In this document: one piece after another, positions 1 through 7,563 of the stretch | Numbering within the stretch: position 1 is the stretch's first letter | Layout of the letters: every line of letters begins with the position of its first letter | The notes under the pieces: model-generated | Databases searched by the model: none | What the model saw: only the letters and a program-made list of their open reading frames with translations | Told to the model about the DNA's origin: nothing | Position numbers and translations under genes: made by a program | Source: Polyangiaceae bacterium | GTDB taxonomy: Bacteria; Myxococcota_A; Polyangia; Polyangiales; Polyangiaceae | Direction: 5' to 3' | Assembly: GCA_020633205.1 (NCBI GenBank) | Contig: JACKEB010000011.1 | Location: forward strand, 744,001-808,000 | Length of the DNA: 64,000 nt

Positions 1-812
1 TCCCAGCCGAGCGGCTCGGGTCGCGCTCCTTCTGGTGCTGGGGAGCGGGGCGCGTAGCCCGCCAAGTAGGCGAGGGGACCGCAACCGACCCAATCTGCAC
101 GCTCTGCGTAGGTGATGCGACAGCCAGCTTCGTCAATGGGTGATAGGCCAGCGACGAACGACATCCCAGTGTGGTCGAGCCATACCTTGGCGTAAACCTC
201 CTGGTGCTCCGTGGAGTTGCAGGCTTCTTTGAGTACGTTGTTGAGGTCGTTGCCGCCGGGAAATAGTTGCTTGAGCGGTACGGGCTCGAAGCGTCTGCCG
301 TTCCACTCGAAGAGGTGGCTCTCGACACCGCCTGGACGCAAGTTGCCGTCGGCGTTCGCGTAGAAGCTGGCGCACTCGAGGTTGATCAGCCGGCCGTCGT
401 TGTGGCCGACGGAGCACTGAGTGTTGCGCTGATGCAGACGTCGCCAGTATTGACGCAAGCCAACAAGGCGCGGGTCGTTCTTGCTGTCGGCTAGCGAATC
501 GCCATCGACGCTCAGCGGCGCCGTGGTCGCCACGGCCTTGCAGCTGGGTGGCGGCGGCAGCACCTTTGGAAACCCGGCGTCCGTCGCCGCAGCGTCCTGC
601 GGGGCGGCGTGCGTCGGCTGCGTACCCGCGTCCGCCTTGGGTCGCTCGTCTGGGTCGAATTCAAGGTAAGGGAACGCTGGCTTCGCAGAGGCTTCGCTCG
701 GGGCCGCTGCCGCTGTCTGGTGACGTTCGTGCTTGTTCGCCCTCGCGCCCGCGCAGGCGGCGCATGTGAGCAGTGAGCCTAGGGTGACTGAGAGCCAACG
801 CTGATTCGACAC
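1..812 (-). CDS. Secreted, probably lipid-anchored protein with RsiV/DUF3298-like C-terminal part (3' end beyond the window)
   Basis: A frame stays open from a GTG at 812 to the left edge (270 codons), so the C-terminus lies outside the window. The start gives a signal peptide with cysteines at residues 17 and 20; the lipobox is not canonical, so lipid anchoring is likely but not certain. Residues about 25-85 are an Ala/Pro-rich linker. The rest contains conserved-looking segments (LECASFYANADG, QLFPGGNDLNNVLKEAC, GMSFVAGLSPID) that resemble the DUF3298/RsiV fold, where a Leu-Phe-Pro-Gly turn precedes the last strands. That assignment is inference from motif layout. It is divergent from the PAP2 gene and shares about 110 bp of upstream DNA with it. 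Confidence 0.6.
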   Translation of the reverse strand, partial: MSNQRWLSVTLGSLLTCAACAGARANKHERHQTAAAAPSEASAKPAFPYLEFDPDERPKADAGTQPTHAAPQDAAATDAGFPKVLPPPPSCKAVATTAPLSVDGDSLADSKNDPRLVGLRQYWRRLHQRNTQCSVGHNDGRLINLECASFYANADGNLRPGGVESHLFEWNGRRFEPVPLKQLFPGGNDLNNVLKEACNSTEHQEVYAKVWLDHTGMSFVAGLSPIDEAGCRITYAERADWVGCGPLAYLAGYAPRSPAPEGARPEPLGW

Positions 813-926
813 GAGCCGTACGTGGAGTGCCCGCACGCCTGCTGGGGGGCTCACTCGCCCCGCAAGCTGTTCAGCCGTGTCCTTGCGCCCCACGTTTCCC
901 CTCCTGATCGGCGCTATAAGAGCGTC

Positions 927-1643
927 GTGCTCACGCCTGCGACTCAACAGCCTACCCGAGATCCTGCGCTGCGGGTCGCCGGCTTGTTGGTGCTCGGGCT
1001 CTTGGGCTTGTTTGGCGTATTGGCGAGCAGCGCTGGCAGTCCTGGCGTGCTGAGCGCTTGGGATCAGCGGTTGATTCAGCTGCTTCGCGGCGCGGATCTG
1101 GCGACGCCCGCTGGTCCACCCTGGCTGCTCGGAGTCCTCCAGCAGTTCTCGTCGCTGGGCAGCGGACCGGTGGTGGCGCTCCTCGTCGGCGTCGTGCTCG
1201 GGTACCTGGTGTTGATCCGGCACCAGCGCACGGCGCTCGTCTTCTTGGTGTGCGTGTTGGCAGCTGCCTTCACGACCTACCTGCTGAAGGGCGCCATCCA
1301 GCGACCGCGACCGCTCGTGATGCACGCCGCGTTCGCCTTGGACGCCTACTCATTTCCGAGCGGACATTCCCTGATCTCGGCGACCGTGTACCCGACCCTC
1401 GGCACGTTGCTCGGCCGTATCGTGGCAAGTCGAAGGGCTAGGGTCTACTGCATGACGGTGGCTGCGCTGCTGACGCTGCTCATCGGATTCAGCCGTGTGT
1501 ACCTTGGTCGTCATTACCCCACGGATGTGCTCGCGGGTTGGTGCCTGGGTCTCGTCTGGTCCGTCGTTGCGTGGGGCTTGTTCCGCCGCCTGCAACAAGC
1601 AGGGGTGGTCGCGGCGCCCGGAACCGAAGACGCGCCAGAGTGA
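927..1643 (+). CDS. PAP2-family membrane phosphatase (PgpB/BcrC-like)
   Basis: Integral membrane phosphatase of the type-2 phosphatidic acid phosphatase superfamily; members dephosphorylate lipid phosphates such as undecaprenyl diphosphate or phosphatidylglycerol phosphate on the outer face of the inner membrane. All three signature motifs are present: KGAIQRPRP (121-129), PSGH (144-147) and SRVYLGRHYPTD (189-200), containing the catalytic histidines. About five hydrophobic helices are visible. The frame could start at a GTG at 822, but that adds a 35-residue Cys/His/Pro-rich extension unlike the family, so the GTG at 927 is preferred. The exact lipid substrate cannot be told from sequence. 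Confidence 0.88.
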   Translation: MLTPATQQPTRDPALRVAGLLVLGLLGLFGVLASSAGSPGVLSAWDQRLIQLLRGADLATPAGPPWLLGVLQQFSSLGSGPVVALLVGVVLGYLVLIRHQRTALVFLVCVLAAAFTTYLLKGAIQRPRPLVMHAAFALDAYSFPSGHSLISATVYPTLGTLLGRIVASRRARVYCMTVAALLTLLIGFSRVYLGRHYPTDVLAGWCLGLVWSVVAWGLFRRLQQAGVVAAPGTEDAPE

Positions 1644-1749
1644 GCCGTCGGGCTCAACTTTTTCCGCTGTGGAAGCACGCTGAGCGCGTGCGTTGGACCG
1701 CGCGAAACCCTGTGGTCCCTCAATAGCGCCATGCTAGCGTCGCGCGCCT

Positions 1750-3510
1750 ATGCTCCTCGCGCAGCGCTGGGCCCTCTCGACCGCAGCCATCTTGACCCGC
1801 ATCAACCAGGATGCGCCGTATCTGTTGGGGGGCGGCCCGCGAAACCGGGATGACTACGTCAAATCTGCCCAGGACGTGCTCGCGAGCTCTTGGGGAGCTC
1901 AGGACGCTGAGAAGCTTCGCAGCACCATCGAGTGGCTGCGCGAGCAGGGGCACAGCGCCAGCTACGAGAAGGCGCAAGGCGAGTGTAACCAGTTGCTCGC
2001 CCAGTACGGCCCGTCCCTCGCCTTCGAGCAATATTACCCCGCGGAAGCGTCCAAGTATCGCTTCGTGCAGCAATACCAACACGCCATCGGGCAACGCAGC
2101 CTGCTCGCGTGGGACGCGGGCCGCGTCGTATCAGTCGCTGGTTGGGGCTACCTCGCTGGGTACATCGAGGAGCAAGAGGCCTGGAGTTACATCTTGCCCG
2201 CGGCGACGTTGCTGCAACGCGCCTACACCTCCTGGCAGGAGCTGAGCGACCACTACATTTGGGGGCTGATGTTCTGGGGAGGCGACCCCGAACCATCCCA
2301 GCGCGCTCAAGCGCAGCTCTTGCAGGACTCGGAGTCGCCTTATGTGTGTATTCCGTGGCTGACTCCGATTTCGATCCCCGGGGTAACGCCGGTGTGGGGA
2401 CAGCGCTGGGCGGGCATGTACGGCTTGTTCGGGGAGCCCGTTTTTCCTCACCCCCAACCCCAGGTCTCACGCCACCGCGACCACGCCGAGATACAGCTCC
2501 TGAAAGACTACGATGGCGCGCAGTTCGTGATCGACGAAGGTGAGCGGCGCTGGAAGGAGCAGTACGAGCAGTGCATCGGGCGCGATGAGTGGGCCGACGA
2601 CTGGGGGCCGCTGTCGCGTAGCACCTGGGATTTCAACACCCAGCACGAGTTGCTCAAGCAGTTCTTCGCCGATGAAGAAGCCTTCAGGCAGCTGGAACAG
2701 GAGAACCCGAACCAGGTGGAGCAGGAGCTACAACGTCGGGGCTATCGCTCCGTGGGACAGTTCTTTCGCGTGCGCATCACGATGTCGAAGCACTTCGCGA
2801 CCCCCGGCGGTAGCTGGCTCGCTCAAGCGGCGTTCGACGATATCGACACTCAAAACGCGATGATGCAGGCGTTCCGTGCGAACCAGGACTCCAGCGCCGA
2901 GAAGGCCCTCGCCGCGCATCCGCAGCTGACGGCTCCCATTGAGGGCATCGATCTCAAGGCGATGGCGGCGCTCGCCGCGCATCAGACCAGCGGTACCGCG
3001 GGGCAAGACTGGTTGAACGTGCTCGGGCAGTATCGCCTGGACGAAGCCGGCTACGCGCGGGTCAGCGAGGGCTGGAGACAGCGCTTTCAGAATGACCCTT
3101 CCGGAGTGCTCGGCCAGAGCTACTCGAAGATCTACTCCGACGCTCTGGGCGAGGTGCAGAAGGCCCGGGTCGCGAGCGGCGCCGCCAAGGAGATCAGCTT
3201 CGAGTTCTACTGCGAGGTTGCTGGCGCCCAGGTTGCCTGGGGGCAGAAGGGGCTCGACCCCAACGTCGAGATCGAGCGCGTCTTTGGCATGAGCATGTTG
3301 GATTTCAGCATGGCTGGTATGCCGTGGGGAACCAAGATGGCGACCGACATGAACCTGTTGTCGCGCTACATGCAGCTCCTCGACCAGTACACCTTGAAGC
3401 ACGGCGGGAGCGTCGCTCAGCCGGAGCCGGACGAAGACGAAGACGACGACGAACCCGACGAGCCGGACGAGGATGATGACGACGACGATGACGATGACGA
3501 CGACTTTTGA
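1750..3510 (+). CDS. DUF1266-domain protein with poly-acidic C-terminal tail
   Basis: Cytosolic protein of 586 residues. Residues about 100-175 match the DUF1266 pattern: an Ala-Trp-Asp-x-Gly-Arg motif, then WGYLAGYIEEQEAW, then a Tyr-Thr-Ser-Trp-x-Glu-Leu segment and a YIWGLMFW motif. A second, helical Trp-rich half follows (to about 555), and the protein ends in a tail made almost only of Asp and Glu encoded by GAC/GAT/GAA repeats. DUF1266 has no known biochemical activity; it is often found in proteins of bacterial accessory regions. ATG start, no clear Shine-Dalgarno. No signal peptide or membrane segment. The acidic tail could bind cations or basic proteins, but this is speculation. Confidence 0.75.
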   Translation: MLLAQRWALSTAAILTRINQDAPYLLGGGPRNRDDYVKSAQDVLASSWGAQDAEKLRSTIEWLREQGHSASYEKAQGECNQLLAQYGPSLAFEQYYPAEASKYRFVQQYQHAIGQRSLLAWDAGRVVSVAGWGYLAGYIEEQEAWSYILPAATLLQRAYTSWQELSDHYIWGLMFWGGDPEPSQRAQAQLLQDSESPYVCIPWLTPISIPGVTPVWGQRWAGMYGLFGEPVFPHPQPQVSRHRDHAEIQLLKDYDGAQFVIDEGERRWKEQYEQCIGRDEWADDWGPLSRSTWDFNTQHELLKQFFADEEAFRQLEQENPNQVEQELQRRGYRSVGQFFRVRITMSKHFATPGGSWLAQAAFDDIDTQNAMMQAFRANQDSSAEKALAAHPQLTAPIEGIDLKAMAALAAHQTSGTAGQDWLNVLGQYRLDEAGYARVSEGWRQRFQNDPSGVLGQSYSKIYSDALGEVQKARVASGAAKEISFEFYCEVAGAQVAWGQKGLDPNVEIERVFGMSMLDFSMAGMPWGTKMATDMNLLSRYMQLLDQYTLKHGGSVAQPEPDEDEDDDEPDEPDEDDDDDDDDDDDF

Positions 3511-3545
3511 TGCTCCGTCGCACTAGAAGGCGCTAGAGTGCGCGG

Positions 3546-3986
3546 ATGCGGCGCTTCTCTCTTGCTTTGACTCTGCTGATTACTCCGTTCTTCGTCGGCT
3601 GCTCTTCAGACGACTGCACCGATCTTGGATGTGGTGGCCTTCAGTTCGATCTCAGCGTGGGCGCTGCAGCAGCTACGCCTTCAACCGTGCGGATATGCCA
3701 AGTCGACACTTGCAGTGACGTGGCCCTCACCGAGGTGAGCACGGGTGTGTGGCGGGGGGAGAACTCGAAGTTCCACGTCGAGTGGCAAGAGGCCAGCGCC
3801 GGCGTGAAGCTCTCGGGGTACACCTACGGGTCGCTGCCAGACGTCGAGTCCGAGCTCTGGGGCTTCGAGGTGACGGCGGACGACGGCAGTCAGATCTTTC
3901 AGCAGAAGTTCAACGTCACCTACGAGCCTGTGGAGCTGAACGGTCCAGGTTGTGGCGTTTGCAATGGCGGCGTGATCGAGACCTGA
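3546..3986 (+). CDS. Small lipoprotein of unknown function
   Basis: A 146-residue secreted lipoprotein. The N-terminus MRRFSLALTLLITPFFVGCS is a classical type II signal peptide with lipobox VGC (Cys19). The mature part holds several cysteines (Cys27, Cys32, a CQVDTC motif and a C-terminal GCGVCNGG motif) and alternating beta-type sequence, so a small disulfide-stabilised beta domain is likely. It starts 35 bp after the DUF1266 gene on the same strand, so the two may be cotranscribed. No family was recognised. Confidence 0.7.
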   Translation: MRRFSLALTLLITPFFVGCSSDDCTDLGCGGLQFDLSVGAAAATPSTVRICQVDTCSDVALTEVSTGVWRGENSKFHVEWQEASAGVKLSGYTYGSLPDVESELWGFEVTADDGSQIFQQKFNVTYEPVELNGPGCGVCNGGVIET

Positions 3987-4070
3987 GTTCTCGACTCCGC
4001 GTCTATTTCCGGACATTTGTCCGCGCTGCCGAGACTCCGGCAAACTGCGGAAATCTTGCTCGGCCGCCTC

Positions 4071-4949
4071 ATGCTCCCGCTGCTCACCGCGCTGTGCCTC
4101 TCGGGCGCGGCGCCACCGAGCGTTGCGCCGAGCACTTCCGAGCCAGTGCTGCCGGCTCCTGCAGAGGCCATCCCCGCGCCGGCTACGGCCCCGCCTGCCC
4201 GGCGCTGTCCCCCGGAGATGGTGGAGATCGATCGCGCCTTCTGCATCGACCGCTGGGAGATCTCGCTCTTCGAGCAGGGCGGTGAGCGCCGCGTTTCCCC
4301 TTACTACCATCCGAGCCGTTTCCTCGCGCTGCGTGACCAGCGGGAGTGGGAGAACCGCCGCGGGCAGATCGGTCCGTGGAGCGCGCGCCAGGTCCCGCTG
4401 CCCGAGCTGCCAACCTGGGAGACGACCAGCGACTTCGATATCCGGGCGGAATCAAAACCTGGAGTGGTGCCGAACGCATACCTGGATCTCGCATCGGCGC
4501 GACGCGCTTGTGAGAACGCCGGCAAGCGCCTGTGTGGTCACGGCGAGTGGCTCAAGGCGTGCCGCTCGGAGTCGAACACGCGGCACCCGTACGGTGAGCG
4601 CCTGGTGCCGGGAGCTTGCAACTTGAATGCGCCCCAAGCGCCTGCGCCACTGCTTCACGGTGCGGCCGGCCTTGGCCATCGCGATCCTCGCCTAAACGAA
4701 ATCGAGTATCGAGGTGAGCGGCTCCTGTCGCTCACGGGCTCCAACCCGGAGTGCCGTAGCGCGTGGGGAGATGACGCCGTGATGGACATGGTGGGTGGCC
4801 TCGACGAATGGATCGACGATGACTCTGGCGTGTTCCTCGGGGGATTCTACGCGCGTGACACACCCCACGGGTGTCAGGCGCGCATCACAGTGCATCGCGC
4901 GGACTACTACGACTACAGCCTCGGCGCGCGTTGCTGCGAGTCGCTGTAA
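4071..4949 (+). CDS. Exported SUMF1/FGE-fold domain protein, probably non-catalytic
   Basis: Protein of 292 residues with the formylglycine-generating-enzyme (SUMF1) fold: Met-Val-Glu-Ile-Asp then CIDRWEIS near the start, an AGKRLCGHGEWLKAC helix, a Tyr-Gly-Glu motif, an Asp-Met-Val-Gly-Gly-Leu-Asp-Glu-Trp segment equivalent to the GNVWEW motif, and a GARCC end. The catalytic cysteine pair of true FGE (C-x4-C after the last Gly-Gly) is not present: the corresponding segment reads GGFYARDTPHGC. So it more likely binds a ligand or has another activity. ATG 4071 gives a short hydrophobic signal (LPLLTALCLSG) and a Pro/Ala linker; a TTG at 4017 or 4056 would add positive residues before it and is also possible. 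Confidence 0.75.
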   Translation: MLPLLTALCLSGAAPPSVAPSTSEPVLPAPAEAIPAPATAPPARRCPPEMVEIDRAFCIDRWEISLFEQGGERRVSPYYHPSRFLALRDQREWENRRGQIGPWSARQVPLPELPTWETTSDFDIRAESKPGVVPNAYLDLASARRACENAGKRLCGHGEWLKACRSESNTRHPYGERLVPGACNLNAPQAPAPLLHGAAGLGHRDPRLNEIEYRGERLLSLTGSNPECRSAWGDDAVMDMVGGLDEWIDDDSGVFLGGFYARDTPHGCQARITVHRADYYDYSLGARCCESL

Positions 4950-5053
4950 CGCTTACAAGACGTTGGGCAAGCGTTGCTCATCGCGGTGCAGCCGTACGGA
5001 TGCTTTTCCTGGCGGAAGAAGCCTTGCGCCCGCAGAAGCGCGACCGATACTCC

Positions 5054-5548
5054 ATGCCCATGCCAGGCACAGTCGACAAGCAGCCGCCGAGTGGTCTGAT
5101 GCGCGCCTTCTTGCGTGCTCCGATCTGGATCTATCGCGCCAACCTCGGTTGGTTGATGGGCCAACGCTTCTTGTACCTGCGGCACATCGGTCGCAAGAGC
5201 GGCCAGGAGCGACGCGCGGTGGTGGAAGTCGTGAACTACGACCAATCCAGGGACTGCTGGTACGTCGCTTCGGGTTGGGGGGAGGGAGCGAACTGGTTTC
5301 GCAACGTTCAGGCGCACCCTGACGTGACCATTACCGTGGGGAGACGAACCGTGGACGTCCACGGCGAGGTCGTGGAGGCGGAGGAGGCCGCCCAAGCTCT
5401 GCTCAGCTACAGCCAGCGTTACCCCACGGCCTACAACAAGCTCTCCAAGATGTGTACCGGTGCGGAGCAACCCGCCACCCAGGCAGGTGCCGCTCGCTTT
5501 GCGGCTCGGGTGCCTTTGGTGCGCTTCACGCCGCGCGCCGCCAATTGA
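5054..5548 (+). CDS. Nitroreductase/deazaflavin-dependent oxidoreductase family protein
   Basis: A 164-residue protein of the split-barrel F420/FMN-binding family (DUF385, deazaflavin-dependent nitroreductase type). Diagnostic segments are FLYLRHIGRKSGQERR (cofactor phosphate-binding strand-turn), WYVASGWGEGANWFRNVQAH and the VTITVGRRTVDVHGEVVEAEEA strand pair. Members reduce quinones or nitroaromatics with F420H2 or flavin; the cofactor used here is unknown. ATG 5054 sits where the family normally begins; an upstream in-frame ATG at 5000 and TTG/GTG codons further 5' overlap the previous gene in another frame and are less likely. It precedes the HipA-like gene by 28 bp. Confidence 0.8.
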   Translation: MPMPGTVDKQPPSGLMRAFLRAPIWIYRANLGWLMGQRFLYLRHIGRKSGQERRAVVEVVNYDQSRDCWYVASGWGEGANWFRNVQAHPDVTITVGRRTVDVHGEVVEAEEAAQALLSYSQRYPTAYNKLSKMCTGAEQPATQAGAARFAARVPLVRFTPRAAN

Positions 5549-5576
5549 TGCGGTCGCCTGTGTTAGCCTCAGCACT

Positions 5577-6383
5577 GTGACGCCAAAGCTCACTGCGCCG
5601 CCAAAGCTCACTGCGCCGCGTGAAGAACCTGCCGCGCTGCCTGAATTCGCTGCGCTGCGCGTGAAGAGCGCCTTTCGGCGAGGCAACTCGCTGCCGGTGT
5701 TGGTGGAGACGCCTCGCGGCGCGTTCGTGGCCAAGCTGCGCGGTGCGGCCCAGGGCAGCGCTGCGTTGATCTCGGAGTGCCTGGTAGCAGACCTGGCAGA
5801 GCAGCTCGGCCTGCCGGTGCCCGAGCGCGCCGTCCTGCAAATCCCTGCGGAGATCCCCAGCGACGATCAAAACGACGAGCTCTTGCAGCTGCTTGGTCTC
5901 AGCGTAGGAAAGAACCTTGGGGTGCGCTTCCTGGAAGGCGCTCAGGAGCTGCGTGGGGACCGCGCCGAATCCGTAGACGCGGACCTCGCGGCGCGAGTGC
6001 TGTGGCTCGACGCCTGGGTGCTGAACATGGATCGCTCAGCGCGCAACCCGAACATCTTGAACTGGCATGGTCAGCACTGGCTGATCGATCACGGCGCTGC
6101 GCTGACCTTCCAGCACGACTGGGACGGCGTCACCGAGCAAGACCCACGGGAGACACCCTACGACCTCGCGGGGCATTTGTTCACAGCGCACACCGAGCGC
6201 ATGCGGGCCATCGATGAGCAGCTAGCCAAGCGCTTCACCCTCGAGCGGCTGGCTCAAGCGGCAGAGAGAATCCCGCGAGACTTCTTGCAAGATGCGTTTC
6301 CGCAAGGCGATGCGAATCGCCTGCCTCATGCCTACGCGGCGTTCCTTTGGAAGCGCCTCAAGGCGCCGCGGCCTTGGGTGTAG
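5577..6383 (+). CDS. HipA-like kinase-fold protein (orphan)
   Basis: A 268-residue protein of the HipA-like/PI3-4-kinase-like fold. A Gly-rich front region (FVAKLRG, with the likely ATP-binding Lys) is followed by SECLVADLAEQLGLPVPE, then a catalytic-type loop LNMDRSARNPNIL (Asp...Asn as in HipA) and IDHGAALTF in the place of the metal-binding DFG. This set matches the stand-alone HipA-like domain family. No HipB antitoxin gene is adjacent, so a toxin role is not supported. GTG 5577 is preferred over the upstream TTG/ATG frame positions that overlap the previous gene. Codons 3-14 contain an 18-bp tandem duplication that repeats the peptide PKLTAP. Confidence 0.72.
   Translation: MTPKLTAPPKLTAPREEPAALPEFAALRVKSAFRRGNSLPVLVETPRGAFVAKLRGAAQGSAALISECLVADLAEQLGLPVPERAVLQIPAEIPSDDQNDELLQLLGLSVGKNLGVRFLEGAQELRGDRAESVDADLAARVLWLDAWVLNMDRSARNPNILNWHGQHWLIDHGAALTFQHDWDGVTEQDPRETPYDLAGHLFTAHTERMRAIDEQLAKRFTLERLAQAAERIPRDFLQDAFPQGDANRLPHAYAAFLWKRLKAPRPWV
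5582..5617 (+). repeat. 18-bp perfect tandem duplication in the 5' end of the HipA-like gene
   Basis: Positions 5582-5599 and 5600-5617 are identical (unit gccaaagctcactgcgcc). The unit is a multiple of three, so it only lengthens the N-terminal extension by six residues and leaves the frame open. It looks like a recent replication-slippage event. Confidence 0.9.
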
Positions 6384-6594
6384 CGCTGCTCGACGTCGCC
6401 GCGCGGTCGTGAACTGTTGCTTGCTGGCACTGGAGCCAATTGCGCTGCCGCGCGGTCTTTTGGTTTGCTCGATGCGAGTTGATTCGGTTGGTGCGCGCTG
6501 CTAGACGTGGCTGCGCACTGATGGCGGAATGTTTCCGTGCGGTCCGTGCGCGGTGCTGACCTGGGTTGTTGCCCTGCGGTCATGGAGGAATGCT

Positions 6595-7446
6595 ATGCGT
6601 GCCAAGCTCGTGCGTCTCGGGGCCGTTGCCCTCGGCGCCTGTGTTCTAGTTGTGTCACCTCTCGCCTTGGCGCAGGGGCGGGCTCCGGGTGCTGCCGATC
6701 AGGGCGGCTCGAACGACGACAAGACCGCGCGGAAGCCTGATGCGAAGTCGGAGGCGCCGGTCCTGGCTTTCACTCAGTCCGCCTTTGGCGTTCACGAATC
6801 AGGCGTGGGCGCACAGGCGACTGGCGGCGGGTTCGGCACCAGCGCTGGCGTGGTTGAACCGCTATACGGCGGTCAAGTCTACGGGAGCCCGACGGACAAG
6901 CTCCTCCTCCTCGGCTCCGCTGAGCGGACTTTGAAGGGGGAGTTCGCGCCCTCTGCTTCCGTGGCGTATCGCATCTTGGGAAGCCACCAGGACGGCTACG
7001 CCTTGAGCGCTCTCGGGCGCTTCAAGACGGAGGGCTTTGACGAGGTGGGAGGCGAAGTCGAGACCGGCGCGCTGTTTGCGTGGACGGGTTCGAAGCTCCA
7101 CCTCGATGCCAATGCGATCGTTGGATTTGGCCTCGAGGAAGAGGGCAAGAAGGCCGAAGGAGAAGGCGGCGCCGAGGGCGAAGTCGACGGCGAGCTGAAG
7201 CTGCGCTTCGGCTACGACGTTGCCGCGTGGATCCGAGTTGGGCTGGACGGTCAGGTGAGGGCGCGCCTCAACGGCGAAGCGCTCGCCGCGGGCGGCCGAA
7301 CCTGGGACGCCGCAGGCGGCCCTCAGGTGCTGCTCGGCTCGGGTCAGTACTACCTCGCCATGACCGGCGGCCCCTCCACGATGGGCGTGGAAGGCAGCGG
7401 TGTTGGCTACTTTGGAATGGCTGCCGCCGGCGGGATTTTACCGTAG
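6595..7446 (+). CDS. Secreted Gly-rich protein, probably outer-membrane associated
   Basis: A 283-residue exported protein. ATG 6595 is preceded by GGAGG at 6584-6588, an ideal Shine-Dalgarno, which overrules longer in-frame starts. The signal peptide has a hydrophobic core (LGAVALGACVLVVSPLALA) and a likely type I cleavage site after ALAQ. The mature chain begins with an Asp/Lys-rich linker and continues with alternating amphipathic strands rich in Gly, Phe and Tyr (for example FKTEGFDEVGGEVETGALF and LKLRFGYDVAAWIRVGLDG), which suggests an outer-membrane or periplasmic beta structure. An Glu/Gly-rich loop sits near residue 185. No family recognised. It precedes the CARDB lipoprotein gene by 117 bp. 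Confidence 0.65.
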   Translation: MRAKLVRLGAVALGACVLVVSPLALAQGRAPGAADQGGSNDDKTARKPDAKSEAPVLAFTQSAFGVHESGVGAQATGGGFGTSAGVVEPLYGGQVYGSPTDKLLLLGSAERTLKGEFAPSASVAYRILGSHQDGYALSALGRFKTEGFDEVGGEVETGALFAWTGSKLHLDANAIVGFGLEEEGKKAEGEGGAEGEVDGELKLRFGYDVAAWIRVGLDGQVRARLNGEALAAGGRTWDAAGGPQVLLGSGQYYLAMTGGPSTMGVEGSGVGYFGMAAAGGILP

Positions 7447-7563
7447 GGATACGACTGGGTCGCTCGAGTCAACTGTGCCGACTAGGGTCGAGATCAGATC
7501 CCGCGTGCAGGGTACGCGAGCCCGGTCTGTGTTTGGTTCTTGGCCAAACAAGGAGAAGCTTCG

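Noticed and set aside
4871..5053. Longer N-terminus of the deazaflavin-type oxidoreductase
   Set aside because: It overlaps the SUMF1-fold gene in another frame and lacks family similarity; ATG 5054 fits the family start.
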